This document shows, piece after piece, positions 24,884 through 32,489 of a stretch of DNA of 39,616 bases. The stretch is taken from the NCBI GenBank assembly GCA_934086395.1, contig CAKOIE010000012.1:1-39616 (forward strand), given 5' to 3'. Below the pieces are notes generated by a model that made no database searches, was not told the origin of the DNA, and worked only from the letters and a program-made list of their open reading frames with translations. Position 1 is the stretch's first letter. Every line of letters starts with the position of its first letter. The stretch comes from an uncultured Bacilli bacterium. Its GTDB lineage: Bacteria; Bacillota_I; Bacilli_A; RF39; UBA660. Both the position numbers and the translations under genes were made by a program.

Positions 24884-26821
24884 ATGAAAAGTGATAAAAA
24901 AGAACTAGATAAAATTACTATCAATAAAATCGCGTCTTATTTTGATGCAATGCCATTTATACCATTATCAAAAGAAAAATATCTTGAAAATATTAATGAA
25001 TTATATGCAAAAGATTCATTCAAAAACCCAGATGAATTTATAATCAAAGTAAAGAATTATACACTAACACTTATTATGAATAGTGATAATTATATAGATT
25101 TTATTAATGATTATATAAATAAACATTACAGTTTCACTTTAAATAGAATTAAAATAAATCACTATTTTAAAGAATTAGATGAACTATTTATTTTTCATAA
25201 AGATATCGTTGATGTAAATAATCTCATTTATTTATTAAAAACAAATAAACTATTATATTCCTTAGTAGAAGTAACTTTTAAATGTAATGAAAAAAATATT
25301 ATTAACAATCGAATAAATGATACTATCGATAGTAAAATATTAATTTCCCTTATTGAAACCTATTGTCTAATAAATAATATTGAAATTAAAGAAGATAATA
25401 ACCTTGATTACGATAACGATGATGATACAATAAATTATGATACAAATTCACTTAAAAATTATTTAAGAGAAATAAAAAAATTTAAACTTTTAAATCGAGA
25501 AGAAGAAAGAGAACTTATTATAAAAGCTAAAAAAGGAGACAAAGAAAGCCTAGATAAATTATTAACCTGTAATCTTCGACTAGTTGCAAGCATTGTTCTA
25601 AGATACTATCATAACAGGGAAATCCCAGAATTAGATTTAATTCAAGAAGGAACATTTGGTCTTATAAGAGCTATCGAAAAATACGACTTATCTACTAATT
25701 ATAAATTTTCAACATATGCATACACTTGGATTAGACAAAATATTGATAAAGCTATTTATACAACAGGAAGAAATATTTATATACCAGCACATATGCAAGA
25801 AAATATGAAAAAATATCAGAAAAAAGTAAATGAATTTGAACTAAAATATAATAGAAAGCCCTCTATGGAAGAAAAAATTAAAATAACAGGATTTAAAGAA
25901 GATAAAATAGAGTTAATAGAAACATATTTAAGTGACACAATAAGTTATGATGCATCTATAGGAGAGAATAATGAAAATACAATAATAGATTTAATTCAAG
26001 ACGAATCTAATAACGAAGAAGCATTATATGAACAAGAAAATAAAGAAAAAATATCTAACGCTTTAATAAATGCCGGATTAACAGAAAGAGAAAAAGATAT
26101 TATTAAAAGACGTTTTGGTTTTACTGGTGAAATAGAAACCCTTGAAAACATCGGAAATAGTTATGGACTTACAAAAGAAAGAATCAGAAAAATCGAAAAA
26201 AGTGCTTTAAAAAAGTTAAAAAAATATCTTGAAAAAGAAGACAGATTATTAGAATATAATATTAAATTTACAAATAACATAAAATACATATATGATTACT
26301 TTAAAGATTATACATCCGATCAAATAGATTATGCTTTAAACTTCCTAGATGATGAAAGTAAAAATATATTATATCTAAAATATGGTAGCGACTTAAAAAA
26401 TCCAATCAAAAGAAAATTGACAGCCATTCAAGAAAGAAAGTTTTACGACAAAGTATTACCTAGATTAACAAATATTTTAGAAACAATCTATCCTGAAAAC
26501 AAATTATATAATAATCATATTAAAACAGAAACATGTAATATATTATTAACCCTTTTTAAAACGAAACCATTTATTAAATTACAACAAGAAATACCATATG
26601 AAACCCTAATAAGCGGTTTACTAGAATCAGGTTATGTTGATAATATTAGGTATACAAATGAAGCTATAGCAGCGTTTTTAAATAGGACTAAAGAAGAAGT
26701 AAATATCTTAAATTTAGATTTCAATAAAATGATTTATCAAAACCAATTGCTTAAAGATATAATTGATTATAGAAGAAAATACCTTGAATTAGTCAAAGAA
26801 AAAAATACTAGAAAAATCTAA
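24884..26821 (+). CDS. Large sigma-70-family RNA polymerase sigma factor with extra terminal domains
   Basis: The sigma core covers about residues 186-450. Region 1.2 is NSLKNYLREIKKFKLLNREEE, region 2 is NLRLVASIVLRYYHNREIPELDLIQEG. Region 2.4 is YAYTWIRQNIDKAI (278-291), then RNIYIPAHM. Region 4.2 is ETLENIGNSYGLTKERIRKIEKSALKKL (418-445). In region 2.3/2.4 the primary-sigma pair Trp-Trp is Thr-Trp (T281, W282). A helical domain of about 185 residues precedes the core. About 190 residues follow it, including ALNFLDDESKNILYLKYGSDL, which looks like a decayed second region 4. The ATG at 24884 fits GGGGGA (24875-24880) and lies after the promoter. At 645 residues it is much longer than ordinary factors. 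It could be a divergent or alternative sigma of this lineage; whether it is the primary one is uncertain. Confidence 0.85.
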   Translation: MKSDKKELDKITINKIASYFDAMPFIPLSKEKYLENINELYAKDSFKNPDEFIIKVKNYTLTLIMNSDNYIDFINDYINKHYSFTLNRIKINHYFKELDELFIFHKDIVDVNNLIYLLKTNKLLYSLVEVTFKCNEKNIINNRINDTIDSKILISLIETYCLINNIEIKEDNNLDYDNDDDTINYDTNSLKNYLREIKKFKLLNREEERELIIKAKKGDKESLDKLLTCNLRLVASIVLRYYHNREIPELDLIQEGTFGLIRAIEKYDLSTNYKFSTYAYTWIRQNIDKAIYTTGRNIYIPAHMQENMKKYQKKVNEFELKYNRKPSMEEKIKITGFKEDKIELIETYLSDTISYDASIGENNENTIIDLIQDESNNEEALYEQENKEKISNALINAGLTEREKDIIKRRFGFTGEIETLENIGNSYGLTKERIRKIEKSALKKLKKYLEKEDRLLEYNIKFTNNIKYIYDYFKDYTSDQIDYALNFLDDESKNILYLKYGSDLKNPIKRKLTAIQERKFYDKVLPRLTNILETIYPENKLYNNHIKTETCNILLTLFKTKPFIKLQQEIPYETLISGLLESGYVDNIRYTNEAIAAFLNRTKEEVNILNLDFNKMIYQNQLLKDIIDYRRKYLELVKEKNTRKI

Positions 26822-26825
26822 TATT

Positions 26826-27545
26826 TTATTTTATAATTGATTCCAACGCTAAAACTATCATTTTATTTAAATTAAATTGTCTTTCTAAAGCAGTATAATC
26901 CTTATCCTTTTCAAAAGGACTATCCGTGATAGTTACTAAACACGTAGCTTCTTTATCAAGATAATCAGCAATACTATATAAACCAAAAGATTCCATCTCA
27001 CTAGCAAGTAATTTAATATTTTTAGGTATTTGTTTATTTAAATGAGGAGTAGGAATATATGGCTCAAATATTTCAGAGGTATATAATCCTCCTTTTTTTA
27101 ATTCAATATCTAATTTTTTAGCGTTACATTCAATAATTTGATTTAAATTATTTGTTGATGCCACCTTTTTAGCTTTACTCTTACACATAGCGTATCTTAT
27201 ATTAGAAAAAGAAAACGAATACGTTCCAAGTACAATATCTCCAACCGAAACATTTGGATTAAAAGCCCCTGCAGAACCAATTCTAATAATTTTTTTAACA
27301 TTATAAATTTGATATAACTCATATGCATATATACAGCAACTAGCACATCCCATACCAGAACCTATTACAGTTATTCTTTTCCCCTTATAAAAGCCAGTAT
27401 AACCAAGCATATTTCTTACCGTATTAATTAAAACTGGTTTTTCTAAATAATGCTCAGCAATATATTTAGCTCTTAATGGATCCCCAGGAAATAATACCCT
27501 AGGAGCTATATTTTTTTTATCAGTTACAATGTGAACTGGATTCAC
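26826..27545 (-). CDS. deoD: Purine-nucleoside phosphorylase, DeoD type
   Basis: Splits purine (deoxy)ribonucleosides with phosphate to base plus (deoxy)ribose-1-phosphate, for salvage. It is of the hexameric DeoD class. The phosphate-binding FPGDPLRAKYIAE, the GSGMGCASCCIYAYEL stretch, RIGSAGAF and the substrate-site ASEMESFGLY are seen, with the catalytic Asp in TITDSPF. It has 239 residues. The GTG at 27545 is chosen: AGGTAGG lies 8 nt upstream, and the promoter -10 box lies inside what an upstream ATG (27584) would translate. It is convergent with the sigma gene, only 4 nt apart. Confidence 0.92.
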   Translation of the reverse strand: MNPVHIVTDKKNIAPRVLFPGDPLRAKYIAEHYLEKPVLINTVRNMLGYTGFYKGKRITVIGSGMGCASCCIYAYELYQIYNVKKIIRIGSAGAFNPNVSVGDIVLGTYSFSFSNIRYAMCKSKAKKVASTNNLNQIIECNAKKLDIELKKGGLYTSEIFEPYIPTPHLNKQIPKNIKLLASEMESFGLYSIADYLDKEATCLVTITDSPFEKDKDYTALERQFNLNKMIVLALESIIK

Positions 27546-27569
27546 TTTTATCAACCTACCTTCTACCTT

Positions 27570-27578
27570 ATTATAGCA
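27570..27578 (-). promoter_or_regulatory. Extended -10 promoter of deoD
   Basis: On the minus strand TGCTATAAT (TGN plus a perfect -10 box) lies at 27578-27570. A weak -35 (TTTACT) is 19 bp upstream. Transcription would start near 27563, which supports the GTG start at 27545. Confidence 0.65.
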
Positions 27579-27676
27579 TGACATTCACGTTTTTAGTAAA
27601 TAAAGTATCAAAATAAATTAAATCTTATTTATAAATTGAATTTTATTAGTTATAATAATATTGGAGTGTGTTAATA

Positions 27677-28939
27677 GTGCTTATAAATAATAAAAATTAC
27701 GGTAGTTATAATTTGCATACAATTAAAACTGACCGATTCAAAACTTGTCATGTAGAAATAGTTTTTAAAAATAATGTATGCGTAGAAGAACTAACAATTA
27801 GAAACGTCCTATTTGATACCCTATTAGAAGGTAGTAAAAATTATGAAACTAATAGATTATTAAATTTAAAATTAGAAGATTTATATAATGCCTCAGTATA
27901 TTCAGTAACTAGTAAAGTAGGTAATATGATACTAACTAGTATATGTATTGATTTTTTAGCACCTAAATATACTGAAGAAAAAATATTAGATGAATCCATT
28001 AAACTATTATTCGAATTAATATTTAATCCCTTAGTAGTAAATAACGAATTTGATAAAGCAAAAGTAGATTACATTAAAACAAAACTAGAATCAGATTTAA
28101 AATCCATAATCGAAACACCTAGAAAAAAAGCTATAATAGAAGCTTTTAAAACCTTAGGTAATACCCCAACAAGTTATGAAACAAACGGTAAGCTAGAAGA
28201 CCTACCTAAAATAAATCATTGTAATCTATATGAATATTATAAAAAAATTCTAAAAAATGATTATATCGATATTTACGTTATTGGTAATTTAGATATGGAT
28301 AAAGTAGATAAAATAGTAAAAAAATATGAACAATTTGAAGTTATTAAAGATCATGCAATAACAGTATATTTAAATAATGAAAAAAGAAAACTAATTAAAG
28401 AAACAAAAATAACTAATTACTTTCAAACCAATATTGCTATTCTTCTTAATCTTTATAATTTAACTGATTTTGAAAAGAAATATGTTGCCAATCTTTACAA
28501 TATAATCCTAGGAGGAGCATCACTTCAAACAAAACTATCTAAAAAACTAAGAATAGATAATTCACTTTGTTATAATATACAATCTTCATATTTAAAATAT
28601 GATAATCTAATTTTAATATCAACAGGTGTAGATATAAATGGAGAAGAAAAAGCAATAAAATTAATAAAAGATGCAATTAATGAAATGAAAACAAATATTA
28701 CTGATAAAGAACTATCAGAAGCCAAAGAACTAACATTTACCAGTTTAAAAATGATTGAAGATTCACCTAGTCGAATTATTGATAATTTATTATATCAAGA
28801 TTTAGGAATTATTGATGATTATGAAGAAAGAATTATAAACTTTAAAAAAGTAACTAAAGAAGATATTTATAATTTAGCTAATAAAATAAATATATGTACA
28901 ATATATTCTTTAAGAGGGAGTTTAAATGAAGAAAATTAA
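27677..28939 (+). CDS. yfmF: M16-family peptidase-like protein, non-catalytic YfmF type
   Basis: A pitrilysin-fold protein that lacks the zinc motif HxxEH and so is the inactive partner of the next gene. The fold is recognised from the alternating alpha/beta pattern, the C-terminal domain ANLYNIILGGASLQTKLSKKLRIDNSLCYNI, typical of M16 subunits, and the pairing. In B. subtilis the homologous YfmF and YfmH have been associated with EF-P 5-aminopentanol modification; here the role is inferred. The GTG at 27677 fits GGAG (27663-27666). It has 420 residues and overlaps its partner by 14 nt, so the two are co-translated. Confidence 0.82.
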   Translation: MLINNKNYGSYNLHTIKTDRFKTCHVEIVFKNNVCVEELTIRNVLFDTLLEGSKNYETNRLLNLKLEDLYNASVYSVTSKVGNMILTSICIDFLAPKYTEEKILDESIKLLFELIFNPLVVNNEFDKAKVDYIKTKLESDLKSIIETPRKKAIIEAFKTLGNTPTSYETNGKLEDLPKINHCNLYEYYKKILKNDYIDIYVIGNLDMDKVDKIVKKYEQFEVIKDHAITVYLNNEKRKLIKETKITNYFQTNIAILLNLYNLTDFEKKYVANLYNIILGGASLQTKLSKKLRIDNSLCYNIQSSYLKYDNLILISTGVDINGEEKAIKLIKDAINEMKTNITDKELSEAKELTFTSLKMIEDSPSRIIDNLLYQDLGIIDDYEERIINFKKVTKEDIYNLANKINICTIYSLRGSLNEEN

Positions 28940-30200
28940 ATTAGAAAATACCGATGAAACCTTATATTATGACAAATTAGATAGTGGTTTAGAAATTTTT
29001 ATGATTCCAAACAAGAATATAAATAAATTCTACATAACATTAAATACAAGATTTGGCTCAGTAAACACTAAATTTAAATATGAGAATAAAGAATACGATA
29101 TGCCTAAAGGTATAGCCCATTATCTAGAACATCTAGCGTTTAATATGGAAGAAATATCTGCCTTCGATTATTATAGCAAAATAGGTTCATCCATTAATGC
29201 ATATACAACCTATGATTTAACCAGCTATAACGTTGTAAGCAACAATAGATTTAAAGAAAACCTAGAATATTTACTTAGATATGTTTATACACCTTATTTT
29301 ACTAAAGAATTATTCCAAAGTGAAAAAGGCGTAATAGAAGAAGAAGTAAAAATGTATAAAGATGAACCAGGAATGACTATAGTAAATGGAACATTAAATA
29401 ATACCTTTATAAAAGATGAACATAAATATCTAGTAGGAGGAACTGTCAAAGATGTTAAAAGCATTAAATTAGAAGATGTTATCACATGTTATAATGCCTA
29501 TTATAATCCTAAAAATATGTTTCTAATTGTAACAGGTAATTTTAATCCAAATGAAGCCTTAGCAATTGTTTCTGAAGAAATGAAAAGACTAAATATTAAT
29601 AAAGAATTTAACGTTAAAGATATTTATCCTAAAGAACCAGAAAAAGTATTAAAAAAAGAAGATTCAATAAAAATGAATATCGATAAACCAAAAGTATCAA
29701 TTAGTATCAAAATTCCTAAAAACAACTTTAAAAGTTTAAAATTAGATAATTATATATTAAAAATATACTTATCAAGTATTTTAGATGTTAATTTTGGAAA
29801 TACATCTTTAATTCTAGAAGAATTACAAAAAGGAAATATTACAGATGATATAGAATATACTATTATAGAAACTAATGATTATTATGTAATATTATTTCTT
29901 GGAACTACATTATATCCTGAATATTTTAAAGATCGTATTTTAGAAAAATATAATTCATTAGAGATATCTAATAACGATTTACAAAGAAACGCTAAAGTAA
30001 ATATTAGTAACTATATTTTATTATTTGACTCAGCTATTGCCGTAAATAATTATCTAATTGATGAAATAATGGATAATAAAGAAATAAATACCAATTATAT
30101 AAATATTATGCGTTCTCTTAATATAGATATTTGTAATAAAGTATTAAATAAATTAAAATACTATGACTATACTATTTATAAAGTAATGCCTAAAAAATAA
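28926..30200 (+). CDS. yfmH: M16-family zinc metallopeptidase, YfmH type
   Basis: The catalytic partner of the preceding gene. The inverted zinc motif HYLEH is at residues 65-69 (GIAHYLEHLAFNM). The downstream zinc-ligand Glu lies in GVIEEEVKMYKDEP (about 137-150). Two M16 half-domains make 424 residues, normal for the family. The ribosome site GAGGGAG lies 7 nt before the ATG. M16 pairs form a clam-like chamber that degrades small proteins or peptides. The terminator at 30270 ends the pair. Confidence 0.88.
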   Translation: MKKIKLENTDETLYYDKLDSGLEIFMIPNKNINKFYITLNTRFGSVNTKFKYENKEYDMPKGIAHYLEHLAFNMEEISAFDYYSKIGSSINAYTTYDLTSYNVVSNNRFKENLEYLLRYVYTPYFTKELFQSEKGVIEEEVKMYKDEPGMTIVNGTLNNTFIKDEHKYLVGGTVKDVKSIKLEDVITCYNAYYNPKNMFLIVTGNFNPNEALAIVSEEMKRLNINKEFNVKDIYPKEPEKVLKKEDSIKMNIDKPKVSISIKIPKNNFKSLKLDNYILKIYLSSILDVNFGNTSLILEELQKGNITDDIEYTIIETNDYYVILFLGTTLYPEYFKDRILEKYNSLEISNNDLQRNAKVNISNYILLFDSAIAVNNYLIDEIMDNKEINTNYINIMRSLNIDICNKVLNKLKYYDYTIYKVMPKK

Positions 30201-30269
30201 CTGTATAGTTTGATAAAATTTTGAGTTGATTATTCTTGAATTAAATATATCATAAATACATTAATTTAG

Positions 30270-30318
30270 AAGAAAGAGAAATAGTTTATCAACTAAAGAA
30301 TCTCTTCTTTTATTTTGT
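30270..30318 (+). terminator. Probable terminator after the M16 pair
   Basis: AAGAAAGAGA (30270-30279) pairs with TCTCTTCTT (30301-30309) with one bulge, and an inner TAGTT/AACTA stem (30282-30286 with 30291-30295) closes the loop. T-rich sequence follows. It is about 70 nt after the yfmH stop. Confidence 0.55.
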
Positions 30319-30335
30319 CTTAATATTCTTTCCTC

Positions 30336-30347
30336 AATTTGCAAATT
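30336..30347 (+). promoter_or_regulatory. 12-bp palindrome upstream of the surface-protein promoter
   Basis: AATTTGCAAATT is a perfect palindrome 34 nt before the -35 box. The core ATTTGCAAAT is also found upstream of the second poly-G promoter (39235-39244) and nowhere else that I can find in the window. It may be an operator. Confidence 0.4.
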
Positions 30348-30381
30348 ATTATGTAAAGTAAAAACGAACATTAGTTTCATA

Positions 30382-30410
30382 TTGACTGGGGGGGCTTTTT
30401 ATCCTATAAT
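30382..30410 (+). promoter_or_regulatory. Poly-G promoter, candidate phase-variable switch
   Basis: The -35 box TTGACT (30382-30387) is followed directly by seven G (30388-30394), then CTTTTTATCC and the -10 box TATAAT (30405-30410). The spacer is exactly 17 bp, so this copy should be ON. Gain or loss of one or two G would move the boxes out of register, the mechanism known for other homopolymer-containing promoters. Confidence 0.85.
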
Positions 30411-30438
30411 TAATTAAGATAGAAGGAGATAAAAGAAA

Positions 30439-31773
30439 ATGAAAAAGAATAATTTTGGCTTAATAGTTATTGGAACAACTATAACAATGCTTTTAATAGT
30501 GTTAATAGGTAGTACATATGCCTACTTTACAGCACTAAATAGTAAAGGATCAACATCCTTAGTATCCATAGAAGGAGGTAAGATGTTAATAAATTATAGT
30601 GATGGAACAAGTGATTTACTAACAAGTAAAAACATTGAACCAAGTAACACTATACTAGCAAATAAAACATTTACCTTAACAGGAACAAATACAACAAATG
30701 GTTTAAAAATGCCATATAAAGTAGGACTAAAATATAATTCTACATTTAGTGATGGAATGATCCATTACTATATAAAAAGAACAACAGCAAATGAAAATGT
30801 AACAGCAAATTATGTAGTAACACCCGAAGCAGACAAAACAGAAAGTGATTACTTAAATCAAACAGTACCTGGCAATGCAAGTAAAACAGGATATACTCAT
30901 GGAACCTTAAAAAAAGGTAATAAATATACCGAAATGGTAACAGGAGAATTTAAAGAAAATAAAGAAAACCAAAGTATTGAATTTAATTTAATAATCCAAT
31001 TTCCTGATACAGGATTAAATCAAGATAGTGAAAAAGGTGCTACAATAAATGGTAAAGTAGTAGTAAACTATGAAGCTCCTCCGTCTTTTGAAGAAGATTC
31101 ATGGAGCGAGATAGCTGCTAATGTTAAGAAAAACCCAGCAACATATGCAGTAGGAGAAACAAAACAAGTAACAATAGATAATAAAAACTATACATTAAGA
31201 ATAGCAAATAACACAACGCCTGATGAATGTAATGACAGTAGCTTTTCCCAGACAGCGTGTGGATTTGTAGTAGAGTTTGCAGATATCGTAGAAACAAGAC
31301 AAATGAATAGTTGGTACACAAATAAAGGCGGCTGGCCAGCAGCAGAATTGAGAACCTATGCAAATGGAGAATTCTTAAATAAACTACCAGCAGAATTAAG
31401 AAAAGCAATAATTTATACTGAAGTTGTATCATATCATGGAAGTGGTGATCAGAATGCAAATAGAGAAGATGGCAACTGGGAATCAACAGATCAAATATAT
31501 TTGTTAACTTATAAAGAAATATTTCCTCCAATTAGTAGTAATAGTACCGCTAAAAGTTTTACAAGACAATTGGATTATTATGCAAAATTAGGTGGAAATG
31601 CAAATGATTTCTCAGGTGCTATGAAGGAGTACAATGGTTCGAGTGATTTTTGGTGGACTCGTGAGGCTACTTCTTGGTATGCCTATGGTTTTATCGCTGT
31701 CTCAGGAAACGGCCAACATGACTATGGTGCTAATAGTAGCAATGGCTTTGCTCCAGCGTTCCGTATCGGATAA
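30439..31773 (+). CDS. TasA/camelysin-like surface protein with C-terminal lectin-fold (DUF6273-type) domain
   Basis: The N-terminus has a signal or anchor helix at residues 8-26 ending GSTYAYFTA, the pattern of TasA/camelysin-type exported proteins. Residues 30-215 form a beta-rich domain (VSIEGGKMLINYSDGTSDLLTSK, then FTLTGTNTTNG) shared with the gene at 39314. From about 218 begins a domain of the DUF6273/C-type-lectin kind (WPAAELRTYANGEFLNKLPAELRKAII, STDQIYLLTYKEIF, DFWWTREA, ending GFAPAFRIG). The last 120 bases are much richer in G and C and use C- or T-ending codons, unlike the rest. The ribosome site is AAGGAG (30423-30428). It has 444 residues. Function is probably adhesion or matrix at the cell surface (inference). 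Confidence 0.8.
   Translation: MKKNNFGLIVIGTTITMLLIVLIGSTYAYFTALNSKGSTSLVSIEGGKMLINYSDGTSDLLTSKNIEPSNTILANKTFTLTGTNTTNGLKMPYKVGLKYNSTFSDGMIHYYIKRTTANENVTANYVVTPEADKTESDYLNQTVPGNASKTGYTHGTLKKGNKYTEMVTGEFKENKENQSIEFNLIIQFPDTGLNQDSEKGATINGKVVVNYEAPPSFEEDSWSEIAANVKKNPATYAVGETKQVTIDNKNYTLRIANNTTPDECNDSSFSQTACGFVVEFADIVETRQMNSWYTNKGGWPAAELRTYANGEFLNKLPAELRKAIIYTEVVSYHGSGDQNANREDGNWESTDQIYLLTYKEIFPPISSNSTAKSFTRQLDYYAKLGGNANDFSGAMKEYNGSSDFWWTREATSWYAYGFIAVSGNGQHDYGANSSNGFAPAFRIG
31651..31773 (+). other. Candidate diversity-generating-retroelement variable region
   Basis: This is the 3' end of the surface gene. GC is 59 of 120 (31651-31770) against 35 of 120 in the preceding 120 bases. From 31672 on, about 26 of 33 codons end in C or T, whereas the rest of the gene favours A-ending codons. 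A template rich in AAY codons that suffers random change at A would give just this NNY pattern, and the domain is a lectin-fold type used by such systems. No template or reverse transcriptase is in the window. Confidence 0.45.
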
Positions 31774-31810
31774 TTGTATAAACTAAGTTTAAAAAGAAAA
31801 ATAATATAAT

Positions 31811-31884
31811 TAAGCAGGGATAGGAAACTCGGTTTCTAGAGGGCTGTCACAGAGGGGACGAAAGCGAGTAAAAAATGGTGGCCC
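31811..31884 (+). ncRNA. Structured GC-richer segment after the surface gene, function unknown
   Basis: Visible pairings are GAAAC/GTTTC around TCG (31824-31828 with 31832-31836), GGGC/GCCC (31841-31844 with 31881-31884) extended by CAC/GTG (31848-31850 with 31878-31880), and ACTCG with CGAGT (31827-31831 with 31865-31869), which would make a pseudoknot. I do not recognise a known riboswitch or ribozyme. It could be a 3' UTR structure, a small RNA, or a homing recognition element. Confidence 0.4.
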
Positions 31885-31893
31885 GATAAAATA

Positions 31894-31949
31894 AAAAGAA
31901 TCGAGTAGGGAAAAGTAAATAATTTACCTTGCCCCTACTTGATTCTTTT
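31894..31949. terminator. Long bidirectional terminator hairpin
   Basis: A 17-nt arm (31894-31910) pairs with 31933-31949 with one G-U, and an inner GTAAAT/ATTTAC stem (31915-31920 with 31922-31927) closes it. It lies between converging genes, with T-rich flanks on both strands. Confidence 0.8.
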
Positions 31950-31950
31950 A

Positions 31951-32484
31951 TTAACGTTTAAAAATATTAAATAATGTTTTTTTCTTAAAATGAGATTCCT
32001 TAATTCTTAAATCAATTAAATCCTTAGTTGTTCCAAATAATTTAGCACAAAATTCCTGATTATATAAATATTCATCTAACTTTTCTAATTCTTCTTTAGG
32101 AACTAATAAACATCTTGCCATATATTCAGTAATCTCATCTCTTTGTAGTTTATCTATAGGTTGATTACTAGTATGATAATTAATGCTTTTATCTTCTATA
32201 TGAAGCATATAATAGGAAAGTAAATATACTATCATATATCTTTTATCTTCCTTATTTAAATTAACATTAATAATTATATAATTATCTTTATTCTTTGAAT
32301 AAATTATTCCATCTACAAATAATGGTAATTTATTACTTTCATATATATTAAAGTTAAAAATACTAGCCAGTCTAATTACATCAATTCTTTGAATATTTAT
32401 ATTATTGCAATAACTATTTTTATATACATTAAATTCTTCTTTTAATTTAATTATAGTTTCATCTATTTCTTTTTTAGTAACCAT
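31951..32484 (-). CDS. ImmA/IrrE (M78)-like protein lacking the zinc motif
   Basis: The layout is that of an M78 (DUF955) peptidase, but the active site is lost. Where the family has RFTIAHELGHYLLH, this has RYMIVYLLSYYMLH (residues 82-95): His, Glu and His of HExxH are Tyr87, Leu88 and Tyr91. The following DEITEYMARCLLVPKEEL (116-133) matches the family's E..AN.FA..LLMP segment. It has 177 residues. Its start is 5 nt after the tmcAL stop, so they share a transcript. M78 proteins often cleave phage-type repressors; a non-catalytic member may act by binding only. No helix-turn-helix partner is adjacent. Confidence 0.65.
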   Translation of the reverse strand: MVTKKEIDETIIKLKEEFNVYKNSYCNNINIQRIDVIRLASIFNFNIYESNKLPLFVDGIIYSKNKDNYIIINVNLNKEDKRYMIVYLLSYYMLHIEDKSINYHTSNQPIDKLQRDEITEYMARCLLVPKEELEKLDEYLYNQEFCAKLFGTTKDLIDLRIKESHFKKKTLFNIFKR

Positions 32485-32489
32485 ATTAA

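Noticed and set aside
31124..31531. Minus-strand 135-codon frame inside the surface gene
   Set aside because: It is the reverse of a well-supported coding region, with a composition rich in Leu, Tyr and His, typical of a shadow frame.
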